A stretch of 64,000 bases of DNA from Dethiobacter alkaliphilus (GCA_016841605.1 JAENYV010000009.1:111497-175496), one strand, 5' to 3'; counted from the first letter of the stretch, positions 40,090 through 50,589 are shown. The notes: generated by a model from the sequence alone, not told the origin. Translations and numbers: made by a program.

Positions 40090-41898
40090 TCATTTCCAAT
40101 AAAGCGCTTTCCAGGGTGCCAGTCCATCAAATTCCTTATACTCCTGCGGGAGGACGGGCACAGGGTGTGGAGGCATATTTTTGTATTTAGGCGGAATTAC
40201 AGGCACAAGAAGATGCGAATCGTACTTTCCGCCCGTGTGTATGATATGGTAGCCCCTGTTGCGCAGAGCCCAGGTAAAGGGTTCGGTCCAGCCTTCTTCC
40301 CGAATGTAATGGCCCGATATAACTACACGCAGCTGTTCTCCCGCGTGCCATAACATACTCATCGGCCAGATTTCAATATCCACCGGTACGATTTCGCCAG
40401 GCTTCAGCAACTGTCCGTTTCGGTGCGTATGGATAGGTTGATACTCAGTAGATTCTTCCTCATCCAATTCACGGTGCGAAACCCGTAATTTACCCGGAAA
40501 ACCCGGATGAGGTTCATCCATTAAAAGGGCTGGAATAAAGTTGCCTTCTTCATCCAACTTTTGCACTGTAATGAATAAATCCATATCCTCCGCACCTTCG
40601 GCTTCGACCCACAAACGCAGCTTCATGTACCCGGTCAGCTCGGTGTCTTCTTGAAAGGTAATGGTAAATGTTGATAGTCCCTCAACAGCTTCATAACGAA
40701 CCGAAGATTCCTGTTCAACCGGCTCAGAAGTCAGTTGACCGGCTTTCGCATCCAGAAAAAGCTTCTTGTACTGTGCCCGGGCCAGAGGAAATTCCCTCTC
40801 CGAACGCATAACCTCATGGTCTATATCACAGGCGTCCATCACATCGATGCGTACCCGGGGGGTCTCCTCCCAACCATTGTGGATACCTTTCAAATAACGA
40901 TCAAAGAAACGCTTCAGGTCTTCAAGCTTCTCCGGATTATGAAAGTCCGCCCACTGGCTGTCTCTTTCCATGCGGAGCCACTTTTTGGGAGAATCAATCC
41001 GCCGCCAGCCCTCTACGGTTCCTCTTAGATGAAAGTGCAACCAGCAAGCTGTGGCATACACCGGAATTTTTATATTCTCAAACTTAGGTATCTTGTCCTC
41101 CCAGTACCCATTTATGAGTGGATAATCACTGGTCATGGCCATATAATCTTCCACCAGACCGGTACCCGTAACCCTGCCGTGCAAAGTGTTACGGATCCAC
41201 CTGATAAGCATATTGCTGAATCCGACCTCCGGTATACCGCCCCAGCAAACGAACTCACGGTAGATATCGGATGTAGCTCCCCAGGGTGCGATGCAGGCGA
41301 GATGCGGCGGCTGCTCGGCAGCAACAAACCATTGCGTAATAGCTACCCAAGATACACCCGACATCCCCACTTTACCGTTGGACCATTCCTGTTTTGCCAA
41401 CCACTCAACCAGATCATAGCCGTCCTTACCATCCTGCGTTCCGAAACAAAGGACCTCGCCTCCCGAATTGCCTGAGCCGCGCACATCGGGATTAATGAGC
41501 GCATACCCCTGATGACACCAATAAGCAGGGTCGGGAGATTCAAATTTAGCCATAGTGGAAATTGTTCCCGGCGGAACACCAATGGGAAGCTGTAAACGTT
41601 CTCCATAGCTTTCAAACTTCCCATAGGGGCTCCAGGCCACGATGGAAGGTATATTAGTCGCACCATCCGGGCGATAAATATCAATATAGATGATTGTGCC
41701 GTCCCGCAGGACCACAGGTACATCTACTTCCTTACGAATTCCGTTTTCAACAGTAACACGATAGGCAGGCGGCGGATAAACAAACCGCGTAACAGGATCA
41801 TTTACCACCTCTTCTTGTGTCCGTGCTCTCCGGAACTTTACATTAATTTCCTCTTTGCCGAATCTGCGTTTCTTTATTACATATTTTTCTTCAGCCAT
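40090..41898 (-). CDS. CocE/NonD family alpha/beta hydrolase
   Basis: DVRGSGNSGG; GMSGVSW nucleophile elbow; C-terminal X-Pro dipeptidase-type beta domain. Confidence 0.9.
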   Translation of the reverse strand: MAEEKYVIKKRRFGKEEINVKFRRARTQEEVVNDPVTRFVYPPPAYRVTVENGIRKEVDVPVVLRDGTIIYIDIYRPDGATNIPSIVAWSPYGKFESYGERLQLPIGVPPGTISTMAKFESPDPAYWCHQGYALINPDVRGSGNSGGEVLCFGTQDGKDGYDLVEWLAKQEWSNGKVGMSGVSWVAITQWFVAAEQPPHLACIAPWGATSDIYREFVCWGGIPEVGFSNMLIRWIRNTLHGRVTGTGLVEDYMAMTSDYPLINGYWEDKIPKFENIKIPVYATACWLHFHLRGTVEGWRRIDSPKKWLRMERDSQWADFHNPEKLEDLKRFFDRYLKGIHNGWEETPRVRIDVMDACDIDHEVMRSEREFPLARAQYKKLFLDAKAGQLTSEPVEQESSVRYEAVEGLSTFTITFQEDTELTGYMKLRLWVEAEGAEDMDLFITVQKLDEEGNFIPALLMDEPHPGFPGKLRVSHRELDEEESTEYQPIHTHRNGQLLKPGEIVPVDIEIWPMSMLWHAGEQLRVVISGHYIREEGWTEPFTWALRNRGYHIIHTGGKYDSHLLVPVIPPKYKNMPPHPVPVLPQEYKEFDGLAPWKALYWK

Positions 41899-41949
41899 TG
41901 TTAACCTCCTCCATTATTGTGGCTTTGGCGATACGAACCCGGAGATATG

Positions 41950-42198
41950 CTATCTTTTTCGCAAACTTATCACAAAATCAATAGCTTCACCGATAGTTTT
42001 TTTCCTGCGAACTTTGGCCATGGGAATCTCAATTTCGAATTCGTTCTGCAAAACCGCGATTAATTCCACGATATTCACAGACTTGGCCTGCAAATCCTCG
42101 ACAAAGCGAGTCTCCCTGGTCAATTCGCTCACATCCTTTCTGAAAATTCTTGCAACAGCTTTCAGAAATTCATTTGCGATCCTTTCTTCCAATTTCAT
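41950..42198 (-). CDS. Stand-alone acyl carrier protein
   Basis: FVEDLQAKSVNIVELIAVLQNEFEIEIPMAKVRRKKTIGEAIDFV. Confidence 0.85.
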   Translation of the reverse strand: MKLEERIANEFLKAVARIFRKDVSELTRETRFVEDLQAKSVNIVELIAVLQNEFEIEIPMAKVRRKKTIGEAIDFVISLRKR

Positions 42199-42236
42199 TT
42201 TTTTTCTCCTATCTTTTAAATTCTATCTTTTAAATT

Positions 42237-42839
42237 CTAAATGTTCCAAAAATGTTTTACATCTGTCAGGCTGGTTAAATAACCAAAATATTTTTCAATA
42301 TTGTAAAGACCGCTTATATGTTCCTGTTCCGTTGATGCGGCGGCGCAATCGCTTACAACCGCCGCAAAATAGTCTAAAGAATTTGCATCCCTGACAGTTG
42401 ATTCAACGCAAACATTTGTTGTAAAACCGCATATCAGCAGTCTATTACGCCCGAGCGAACGTAAGATTAAATCAAGGTTAGTACCATAAAACCCACTGTA
42501 TCGGTTTTTAATAACCATATAATCAGCGTCTTTTCGGTCTAAAAGATAGCTCTCTGCTCCCCAGGAGCCGGTTAAACAAATTATTTGATTTTTATTGTAC
42601 ATCTGCCTGCTTGTCCATGCCGGCGAATCGGTAACGGGATCATGGTGTGTAACTACAAACAATACCGGAACAGAGACCATTTTAGCATAAGAAATAAGCG
42701 TTTCTATATTGGGAAGTATTGACCGGGTTTTTCCGACACTTTTGCCGAGTTTGGCCAAGGCACCATCCTCATGACAAAAATCATTTTGAACATCAACAAC
42801 TATTAATGCTGTACAATCAGGTTCAGGATTAAAGGCCAC
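42237..42839 (-). CDS. Isochorismatase-fold cysteine hydrolase
   Basis: ALIVVDVQNDFCHEDGAL; LLICGFTTNVCVESTVRDA catalytic Cys. Confidence 0.9.
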   Translation of the reverse strand: MAFNPEPDCTALIVVDVQNDFCHEDGALAKLGKSVGKTRSILPNIETLISYAKMVSVPVLFVVTHHDPVTDSPAWTSRQMYNKNQIICLTGSWGAESYLLDRKDADYMVIKNRYSGFYGTNLDLILRSLGRNRLLICGFTTNVCVESTVRDANSLDYFAAVVSDCAAASTEQEHISGLYNIEKYFGYLTSLTDVKHFWNI

Positions 42840-42862
42840 TTTTTTTCTCCCCTTTAATTAAA

Positions 42863-44554
42863 CTAGCCTAAAGTATAAACATTGGGTTGTTCAAATAATA
42901 TTCCCTCATTAAACTTGGATAAAATTTCTTTTTTCAACTTGCCCCTTTCCAGTTTTCCCAGGATATTTCGCGAAATTTCATCAACGACTATTACTACTTT
43001 AGGCCTTTTATATTTTGCCAGTTCAGTCATGCCGGCCAGAAATTCTTCTAATTCTTTAACACTAAATGTGCAAGGATCGGTAACTTTAACACAGGCAGCT
43101 ACTTTCTCTCCCCATTTTTGATCGGGCAAGCCAAAAACAACTGCAATTTCGATCTGGGGATACTTGACAAGCACTGTTTCTACTTCTTGAGGAAAAATGT
43201 TTTCCGCTCCGCTTAAAATCGATTCGTCTACACGGTCAATAATTTTTAAATAACCGTTATCATCAATTTCCACAACATCCCTGGTATATAGCCAGCCTTG
43301 ATCAAATCCAAGCTTGGCATCGGGATTCATGTAATAGCTGCTGATATTCTGCGGACCACGCACGATTAATTGGCCGGTTCCGGGAATGCTTACTTTCTCC
43401 TCAGGTTTAACAATTCTCTCCGTATCTAAAGTGATGGCTCTCGCTTCCCAAAAAAAACCGGCTTGTCCGATGGTGTGCCATTTTTCAGGCGGAGTATAGG
43501 CGGAATCCATATAAGTAACATTCGATAAACACTCCGTCATTCCAAATGTGTTTTGATAGTGGCATTTAAATAACTTGTGAATATCTTCGACCATTTCTTT
43601 CGTCGCGCTTGAACCGCCGCTCCTGATTAACTTCAGAATATTATCGGAAAGCTTAAATTGACCTTCCCGCAGAATTTCCAGCATATCAAATGTTTGGGTG
43701 GGAACGGCAAACAATTCTGAAACCCGATGCTTTTCCAGCGTTTCCAGAACACTTAATGCCTTGCGATCTTTTAAAACTACAAATTTTGCGCCAACGAATA
43801 AATACGCCATTAAAAAATTAAGAGCAGCTCCATGGATAAGAGGGGCAGCGGCAAGACCGATACTGTCCCGGGTAATGCCCATTTCAATCGCATATTGCAT
43901 GGCGGAAAATATGTGAGCTTCGTGACTGAAGGCAGCTCCTTTAGGCAGTCCTGTTGTTCCGGCCGTATAAATTACGCTGGCATAATCTTTTTCTAAGGAG
44001 ATATGAGAGGGGGGTTGGGGCGAGCTTTTTTGTAATACTTCATTAAATTCGTCCACTTGCGGAAACTTTTCACCAATGCATAAATATTTAGGGGGCTCTT
44101 CAATATCCTTCAACTGTTCAACCTTATCCCAAAATTCGCTCTCAAAAATTACAACTTTTGCCTTGACAAAATTAATTAACTTTCCAATATCTTGGGAAGA
44201 TAAACGAAAATTCCAAAAATTAACAACTGCTCCTGCTTTATGGGCAGCCACCATGGAAATCACCAGTTCTAATTTATTATTTAAAAGGACACCGATGTTA
44301 TCGTTTTTTTTCACACCGGATTCTGCTAACCAATTAGCCAGCTTGTTGGATAAGAGATCAAACTCCTTAAAGGTAACTGTGTTGTCTTCATCAATGATAA
44401 AAATTTCATCCGGCCTTTGGAGAACCCATCTGTTAAGTACATTGGTAGTTGTAAAATCATTATAAGTTTCCATGATGCAAGAACCCTCCCTTTCAATCTT
44501 TAAATTTACGATCTTCCCTTCTGCCCAAATTCTATCCCTCAACCTGAAATCCAT
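42863..44554 (-). CDS. AMP-forming acyl-CoA/acyl-ACP synthetase (ANL superfamily)
   Basis: VIYTAGTTGLPKGAAFSH; YTRDVVEIDDNGYLKIIDRVDESILSGAENIFPQEVE. Confidence 0.92.
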   Translation of the reverse strand: MDFRLRDRIWAEGKIVNLKIEREGSCIMETYNDFTTTNVLNRWVLQRPDEIFIIDEDNTVTFKEFDLLSNKLANWLAESGVKKNDNIGVLLNNKLELVISMVAAHKAGAVVNFWNFRLSSQDIGKLINFVKAKVVIFESEFWDKVEQLKDIEEPPKYLCIGEKFPQVDEFNEVLQKSSPQPPSHISLEKDYASVIYTAGTTGLPKGAAFSHEAHIFSAMQYAIEMGITRDSIGLAAAPLIHGAALNFLMAYLFVGAKFVVLKDRKALSVLETLEKHRVSELFAVPTQTFDMLEILREGQFKLSDNILKLIRSGGSSATKEMVEDIHKLFKCHYQNTFGMTECLSNVTYMDSAYTPPEKWHTIGQAGFFWEARAITLDTERIVKPEEKVSIPGTGQLIVRGPQNISSYYMNPDAKLGFDQGWLYTRDVVEIDDNGYLKIIDRVDESILSGAENIFPQEVETVLVKYPQIEIAVVFGLPDQKWGEKVAACVKVTDPCTFSVKELEEFLAGMTELAKYKRPKVVIVVDEISRNILGKLERGKLKKEILSKFNEGILFEQPNVYTLG

Positions 44555-44787
44555 ACACTAAAGTTAAATTGCTTTTTACTTTTAAATTGTATATTATCGA
44601 CAGTTTTCTTTCAGTATGTATAAGAACATTTTTTTGTAAATTTTTTTACTTATCACAAAATTAGATAACTGTTGTTCCTAGGACAAAGCGAAAGGAAAAA
44701 TAAAGTACCTGTCGAAATGTTAATTAAACATAAAGAATGTTACCTACCGCCAATATACCAATTCCATCAGAAAAGGAGCCATAAGTC

Positions 44788-45528
44788 ATGGGTATTGTAC
44801 AGAAAACTGCCATAATCACCGGAGCAGGTAATGGAATAGGAGCGGGAATTGCCGTCAAACTGGCTCAAAACGGAGCTAATGTTGTTGTGAATGACCGTAA
44901 CGAAGCAGATGCCCTTAAAGTGGCTTCAGATATTAATGCGGCCGGCGGCAAAGCGCTGGCAATAAAAGCCGACATAATGCGTTGGGACGAAGTCAAAGGA
45001 ATGGTGGATGAGACTCTCCGCTCCTTTGGAACTGTTGATCTTCTGGTCAACAATGCCGGAGCCCTAAGAGACAATTCTATTCTCAAAATGCCGGAAAAGG
45101 ATTTTGACCTTGTCGTCGGTACTTGTCTGAAAGGTTCATGGCTCTGCTGCAAGGCTGTCCTCGGTTATATGCGGGCACAGCAGTTTGGGAGGATTGTGAA
45201 CATAAGTTCGCGAGCCTGGCTGGGTAATCCCGGTCAGTCAAGCTACTCCGCGGCCAAAGCCGGTATAGTTGGTCTGACCTATGCTCTGGCCCTGGAATTT
45301 GCGCGCCACGGTGTAACAGTAAACATTGTCGCCCCTGGTTTTATTGAGGCGCCGATGGCCCGGCGCCTGCCGCCCGAGACCCAGGAAAAGGTGATCAACG
45401 CCCAGCCGATTAAAAGACCGGGACGGGTACAAGACATAGCCAACGCGGTGCTGTATTTTTGTGACGAGGAAACCAGCTACGTTACGGGACAGATCCTCTA
45501 TGTGGACGGCGGGCGGCATGTAGTCTAG
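44788..45528 (+). CDS. SDR family oxidoreductase (3-oxoacyl-ACP reductase-like)
   Basis: TGAGNGIGAGIA; YSAAKAGIVGLTYALALE; C-term YVTGQILYVDGGRHVV. Confidence 0.93.
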   Translation: MGIVQKTAIITGAGNGIGAGIAVKLAQNGANVVVNDRNEADALKVASDINAAGGKALAIKADIMRWDEVKGMVDETLRSFGTVDLLVNNAGALRDNSILKMPEKDFDLVVGTCLKGSWLCCKAVLGYMRAQQFGRIVNISSRAWLGNPGQSSYSAAKAGIVGLTYALALEFARHGVTVNIVAPGFIEAPMARRLPPETQEKVINAQPIKRPGRVQDIANAVLYFCDEETSYVTGQILYVDGGRHVV

Positions 45529-45790
45529 ACAGGCGGGAAAAAGGGAATAATTAATTCGCTTACTTCAAAAACCCATCCCAAAGAACATAGGTATACCAAT
45601 AATAGTGTAAATATTGCCAAAGTTATGTAAATTGTTACTCTGGTCTTCATCCCGCTTAATTCGATAATATTTCTCACTCTATATATCTCTTGCAATACAA
45701 ATACTACTACCTGTTAACAATAGCATCGGTGATAGAATATTATATATCGTAACTCTGTAGAGATATTTTACTAAGGAGGATTCAAATAAA

Positions 45791-46861
45791 ATGTATAGAA
45801 AAAATTTTAGACGGCGTACGGGTACGGTTTATGCCATAACCAATGCCGCTGTTAATAATGAAGTTATTGCTTTTCTTCGAGGCATTGACGGCAAACTCGC
45901 TTTTATAGCAGCCTACCCGACAAATGGCAGCGGCACAGGTGCAGCTGTAGTAGATCCGCTGCAGTCGCAAGGCTCCCTTATTCTGTCCCACCATGACCAT
46001 TTCCTTTTCGCCGTAAACGCCGGCAGTAACAGTATCAGCAGTTTCCTTGTCGACAAAGGGGGGAAACTTACCCTGGCGGACGTGGAACCCTCGGGTGGTG
46101 TTATGCCAAACAGCCTTAGCTTCTTCGGCAACCTGCTCTACGTTTCCAATGTAGGAGATGCGGCGAACAATATTCCTTCCAATGTCACCGGTTTCTTCGT
46201 AAAGAAAGATGGCCGTCTGATCCCGATTACCGGGTCAACAACCTTACTGAGTGCCCCTGATGCCCAACCGGCATCTGTTGTTTTCAGTCCTAACGGTAAG
46301 CAGCTTGTTGTCTCCGAACTGTCGACCAATCTTATCAGTGTTTTCCAGGTTAATAAGGACGGCACTCTTACCGGGCCGACCATCAACGAATCCAGCGGCG
46401 CAGGGCCATTCGGTTCAGCTTTCCTGTCCACGGGGCTCCTGCTGGTTGCGGAAGCAGGCGCTAATGCCTTATCATCTTATATTACAAAAAAGGATGGTAC
46501 GCTGAATGTCATTAGCGGTTCTGTTCCGAACGGTCAGGTAGCAGTATGCTGGGTTGTTCCCTCCCGGGGTGAACATTTTGCCTTTACCTCCAATACCGGT
46601 AGCGGCACCATCACCACCTACCGTATCAAAGAAAACGGTAAACTGACTCTGTTAAATATTGTATACAGCACATTGAAAGAAATTGCTGCTCCGATTGATA
46701 GCGGAGTAAGTGCTGACGGAGGCAATTTTTACGTTCTAAACGGCAACCAGGGCTCTATTAGTGTTTTTCGTATCAGCAGAAAAGGCCAACTCATACCAAT
46801 TCAGGTAGTTAAGGATACCGGACTGCCGACCCTGGGCGCGCAGGGTTTGGCTGTCCGGTAG
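45791..46861 (+). CDS. Lactonase-type seven-bladed beta-propeller protein
   Basis: Repeated blades: NAGSNSISSFLVDKGGKLTL, LYVSNVGD, NTGSGTITTYRIKENGKLTL, LNGNQGSISVFRISRKGQL. Confidence 0.75.
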   Translation: MYRKNFRRRTGTVYAITNAAVNNEVIAFLRGIDGKLAFIAAYPTNGSGTGAAVVDPLQSQGSLILSHHDHFLFAVNAGSNSISSFLVDKGGKLTLADVEPSGGVMPNSLSFFGNLLYVSNVGDAANNIPSNVTGFFVKKDGRLIPITGSTTLLSAPDAQPASVVFSPNGKQLVVSELSTNLISVFQVNKDGTLTGPTINESSGAGPFGSAFLSTGLLLVAEAGANALSSYITKKDGTLNVISGSVPNGQVAVCWVVPSRGEHFAFTSNTGSGTITTYRIKENGKLTLLNIVYSTLKEIAAPIDSGVSADGGNFYVLNGNQGSISVFRISRKGQLIPIQVVKDTGLPTLGAQGLAVR

Positions 46862-46950
46862 CTTGCTTTTACCTTTTGCTCAGCCTTGTTTTGGCGCATT
46901 TAAATATTTTTTGCTCCACATAATCTGTCATCAACGGGCAGAAGCAGAAA

Positions 46951-46987
46951 AGCAAACAGGGAAATCCACCCTCTGTTTGCTTTTCAT
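46951..46987. terminator. Bidirectional terminator
   Basis: aaaagcaaacaggg ... cctctgtttgctttt. Confidence 0.8.
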
Positions 46988-47041
46988 TTAGAATATACCC
47001 ACTCTAAAATTCTCGCCGGACTCCTTCATAAAGTGATAGTG

Positions 47042-47359
47042 CTAATTAAATAATTCACGAAGGTAATCCCGGCGACCATGTAATATGCGGTGTATGATCA
47101 CAGTGTTGCCCGTTATCCTGTAAAAAACGAGGTACGGGTGTATAACAATAAAGCGGTATCCACGCTTAATCAACGTATATTCCTCATCCGACAATACAGA
47201 TCCCATATTGGGGAAAATCGCTAGATTGGCTATTTTCTTATTTATCTTCTCCAGCATCATTTCTGCTGCGGCGATATTATCCTGGGATATGTATGAGAAA
47301 ATCTCATCCATATCATCAACTGCTACAGGAGTATATCTGATTTTATACTTTCTCGGCAT
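47042..47359 (-). CDS. RelE/ParE family toxin
   Basis: YKIRYTPVAVDDMDEIFSYISQDNIAAAEMMLEKI...YRFIVIHPYLVFYRI. Confidence 0.9.
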   Translation of the reverse strand: MPRKYKIRYTPVAVDDMDEIFSYISQDNIAAAEMMLEKINKKIANLAIFPNMGSVLSDEEYTLIKRGYRFIVIHPYLVFYRITGNTVIIHRILHGRRDYLRELFN

Positions 47360-47615
47360 TTAGCTTTCCCCGAATTCTGGTAATGACTTCATCATGTTCA
47401 AGCAATTCGGCACCTTCGGCAATCTGCTTTTCTGCCACCAGCAACTTGGATTGTAATTTGATACGGGCCTCCATACGTCGAAATGCTTCATAACTCATTA
47501 CAACCAGATCGGCTTCGCCATTACGGGTAAGTATTACCGGCTCGTCAAGCTCGTGGCATAATTTTGAAAAGCCGTTATAATCCTGCCTAATTGTTGTGGA
47601 AGGCTTGATATTCAT
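47343..47615 (-). CDS. Phd/YefM family antitoxin
   Basis: DEPVILTRNGEADLVVMSYEAFRRMEARIKL; overlaps toxin gene. Confidence 0.9.
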   Translation of the reverse strand: MNIKPSTTIRQDYNGFSKLCHELDEPVILTRNGEADLVVMSYEAFRRMEARIKLQSKLLVAEKQIAEGAELLEHDEVITRIRGKLNAEKV

Positions 47616-47699
47616 TTTCTCAATTCCTTTCCTATATCATTATTCTGACTATAATCTATCATATTTATGTTATACAGGCAAGTAAAACGTTGCATCAGA

Positions 47700-48791
47700 C
47701 TATTCGCTGTTTTGGTGCCATTTAAAAACAACAGGTAGAGCAGTGATATTATGTTCAGCTGCGTAAATCTGAAACACTTCGTAAATTTTATCCAAAACTT
47801 CCTGCTCTACTTCCCAATTTTTGCCAAATATGAACTCCAGGTATCCTTCATTGTTAGTGCCGAAGCCTGCCACAGGACCTCCCGGAGCGCGCATACCCTC
47901 CAATTTTTCCCATAGATTATCCCATACTTCTCTCTTACCAAATACGCTTATCAGTTGCTCATACCAATCCCTTTCCTGATAGAAATTGGCCCGGCTAATA
48001 AATGCTCCCCTGGTTTCTATAATTGCCTTATCGTCCCCCCTGTTTAGGGGAAAATCGGCTTTGCGCTCCATTTCCAGGGGATAATACCGGAAATAGGAGG
48101 CAATTTCCTCCGGCAGCAGGGTAATATTGCTGATTCGCAACGGTTTATCATTATCTTCACGAGACACCTCCACCAGGAGCATTTGTCCGTCTTTAAACTC
48201 AAAAAGAGCAGGTTGTTTAATTGCCAGAGGGAACTGCTGCAGGTAGGGTTCTAAATTTTGGAAGTCTTCCAGGGTAAAATCCCTTTGAGAGTCATCCAAA
48301 AGGAGAGCCTTAAAATCTTCATAAGCAGTCGCCTCACGCAACTCCGAATGGTAGAACTGGGCCGCCGTGGATGGTGTAGTCACGGTACCTTCGTAAATGC
48401 TTACTGCAAGAATAGCAGCCAGGGTTAAGATCAGCACCCCTTTTTCCAGTAGGGTTAAATCCAAAAGCTCCCAGAGGGTAAAAATTAATGACGATAGAAG
48501 GAAGAGGTGTATGATCCTGTCATCCAGCGAAAATCCGGTTAATTCCTTCACTGCCACATAATACACTGTTACGTTGATAAAGCATATACAGGGAAAGATT
48601 ACACGATGCTTAAGGGAACCCTGATCAGTTACATAGTAATACCTGACTAAAAAAGTTACGAACAGCAGCAAAGCCGATAAAACAGTAAAAATTGTCAACT
48701 CTCGCATGTCAGGGCCGGTACTGTAAAAAATGCCCACCAGTAACAAGAAAAGAATCACTGCCAACAAAACGCTCTCTTTCTTTTTCATCAT
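47700..48791 (-). CDS. Membrane protein of unknown function
   Basis: Four or more N-terminal TM segments, soluble C-terminal domain. Confidence 0.7.
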   Translation of the reverse strand: MMKKKESVLLAVILFLLLVGIFYSTGPDMRELTIFTVLSALLLFVTFLVRYYYVTDQGSLKHRVIFPCICFINVTVYYVAVKELTGFSLDDRIIHLFLLSSLIFTLWELLDLTLLEKGVLILTLAAILAVSIYEGTVTTPSTAAQFYHSELREATAYEDFKALLLDDSQRDFTLEDFQNLEPYLQQFPLAIKQPALFEFKDGQMLLVEVSREDNDKPLRISNITLLPEEIASYFRYYPLEMERKADFPLNRGDDKAIIETRGAFISRANFYQERDWYEQLISVFGKREVWDNLWEKLEGMRAPGGPVAGFGTNNEGYLEFIFGKNWEVEQEVLDKIYEVFQIYAAEHNITALPVVFKWHQNSE

Positions 48792-48838
48792 TCCCTCCCA
48801 CAGAATCTAAACAAGTACAAGCTCTTCGGCTACATAAA

Positions 48839-50524
48839 TTAGTAAGAGGCCTTCTTCAAATTAACCTGGTTCCGGGAAGCATCCCAGGAAAGTTCGTAGC
48901 CGAAGGCCAGGGCCGGCATGCGCAGGGGAACCATAGTGGAGCCGCTTTGTTCTTGCGTAAGATAGATACTCCAGAGTTTGTCTCCCAGCGTCACTTCAAC
49001 CAGAGCGGCTACCCGCTCCCCGGTGGGCGACAAACCGTAATTTTGCTCAGCCTCTGTTTCTCTGTATTGAGACAGCACGGGGTACCAGCCTAAATTGCCG
49101 CGGAGAGCCTCTACCAGAAGACGCAACGGAACCATGACACGGCCGCGATTAGCATCAAGGTACGCCTTCCCGACTCCCAAATCGATCTTCTTTCCTTCCA
49201 GGGTAACTGTTACAGGTAGGCCCGACGGAGCGGGCGCGTTGGAAAGGGCCGCTTCCCGCTGCAGCTCAGCAGGAATAATATCCAGGTTTCGCAAAAAAAG
49301 TACCGTTTCCGGACCCAGCCACTGCTCACGATAATCAAAGAAAAAACCCAGATGCTTCCAGGTAATTCTCCAAACATCACCCCATTTTTGGAAATTACCG
49401 CCCAGGGAAAGCATGGTTCCGTTTACCCGTGCGCACTCCTCGCCTCCCTGTAAAGTAAGACCGGGTTTGCTCTCGCCGACCTGAAAACGATTAGCCTCAA
49501 GCATGGTTAAAGGGATATCCAAATAGTGTAAGAAATTTAAGCTTAGATGCGTTCTGGGAGTACCCCACTCCTGCTCACTGAGCAGTAAGGGCTGGTGGGC
49601 AGGATCGATTAAGGTCTCTATCTGTATTCCCTCCGCGTCACTCCAGGTAAAAAGCTGCCCCTGGTGATAGAGAACCGCACGCGGCGGGGCTTCTTCAGGG
49701 GGTAGAATCATAACAGGCAGCGTGGTTTGTACGCTGCCGGAGTTTACTACCAGACCCCAAGCGCCGGGGCCGATGCGGCCGGGCGAACCGTCGAGAGCCT
49801 TTCCTATCTCCTCGGTCAGGGTAAAAGTGTAGGCAAAGCGATCGTTCTCCACCGGAATATTTACCAAAAGGATAGCTTCCGGGATAGGATAGGGGTAAGG
49901 GGCAGATGGAATGGTAACGGGGCCATAAATAGGCATCAGCAGGATAACAGCCTCGTCTCCCCGGGCGTAATCGGAACGCACCGTCATCTGCCCGCCCATA
50001 CGAGGCTCCCTGCTGTCCACAGTTACACCCTGAGCCGGCACAAAGAAGGCCCAAAACAGTTTCCGAAGTTTATCACCTAACTCCTGATCAACAACAGAGC
50101 GGAGGGAATAGGGAAGGGGGGAATCCATATAAATGCTGACGCCATTGTAAAGAAGTATCCTAACGCTTTCCCCGCCGGTCAGAGTGATAGATACATCCGG
50201 CACAAAAAACGGCATAACATCAGGATCATGTTCATACAGGGAAAACTCCGGCCCCAGATTTACTGCCGCCTGGTTGTAGAGCTCCACTAAGCGGGCAATT
50301 TTCTCCCGGTCTTCTTCAATACCCGGTAAAAGCGGCAGGTACCAGGTATCGGAACGGTGAAAATCCACCCTTGCGATATCATCAAGTTCCAGTTTCGGGA
50401 GAACCTCCGCGGCCCGGGAGGACCGCAAGCCCATCGGCCCCAAAAATAGGAGTAAAAAGGCAATTACCGTTATTAAGAAAACCAAGCAGCCTTTTACCTT
50501 GTTTCTGTGCATGCTGTTATCCAA
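48839..50524 (-). CDS. Stalk-domain (copper amine oxidase N-term-like) secreted protein
   Basis: YLDANRGRVMVPLRLLVEALRGNLGWYPV ... STMVPLRMPALAFGYELSWDASRNQVNLKK. Confidence 0.8.
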   Translation of the reverse strand: MDNSMHRNKVKGCLVFLITVIAFLLLFLGPMGLRSSRAAEVLPKLELDDIARVDFHRSDTWYLPLLPGIEEDREKIARLVELYNQAAVNLGPEFSLYEHDPDVMPFFVPDVSITLTGGESVRILLYNGVSIYMDSPLPYSLRSVVDQELGDKLRKLFWAFFVPAQGVTVDSREPRMGGQMTVRSDYARGDEAVILLMPIYGPVTIPSAPYPYPIPEAILLVNIPVENDRFAYTFTLTEEIGKALDGSPGRIGPGAWGLVVNSGSVQTTLPVMILPPEEAPPRAVLYHQGQLFTWSDAEGIQIETLIDPAHQPLLLSEQEWGTPRTHLSLNFLHYLDIPLTMLEANRFQVGESKPGLTLQGGEECARVNGTMLSLGGNFQKWGDVWRITWKHLGFFFDYREQWLGPETVLFLRNLDIIPAELQREAALSNAPAPSGLPVTVTLEGKKIDLGVGKAYLDANRGRVMVPLRLLVEALRGNLGWYPVLSQYRETEAEQNYGLSPTGERVAALVEVTLGDKLWSIYLTQEQSGSTMVPLRMPALAFGYELSWDASRNQVNLKKASY

Positions 50525-50589
50525 AATTTTCCTCTCCCTTTTCTAGTTTTAAATGTTTTCACCCTCCCAATTGGCTATAGGTTTTTCCG

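Noticed and set aside
44590-44735. CGACAG/CTGTCG inverted repeat flanking the SDR/ligase promoter region
   Set aside because: Only 6-bp arms about 100 nt apart in AT-rich DNA; likely chance
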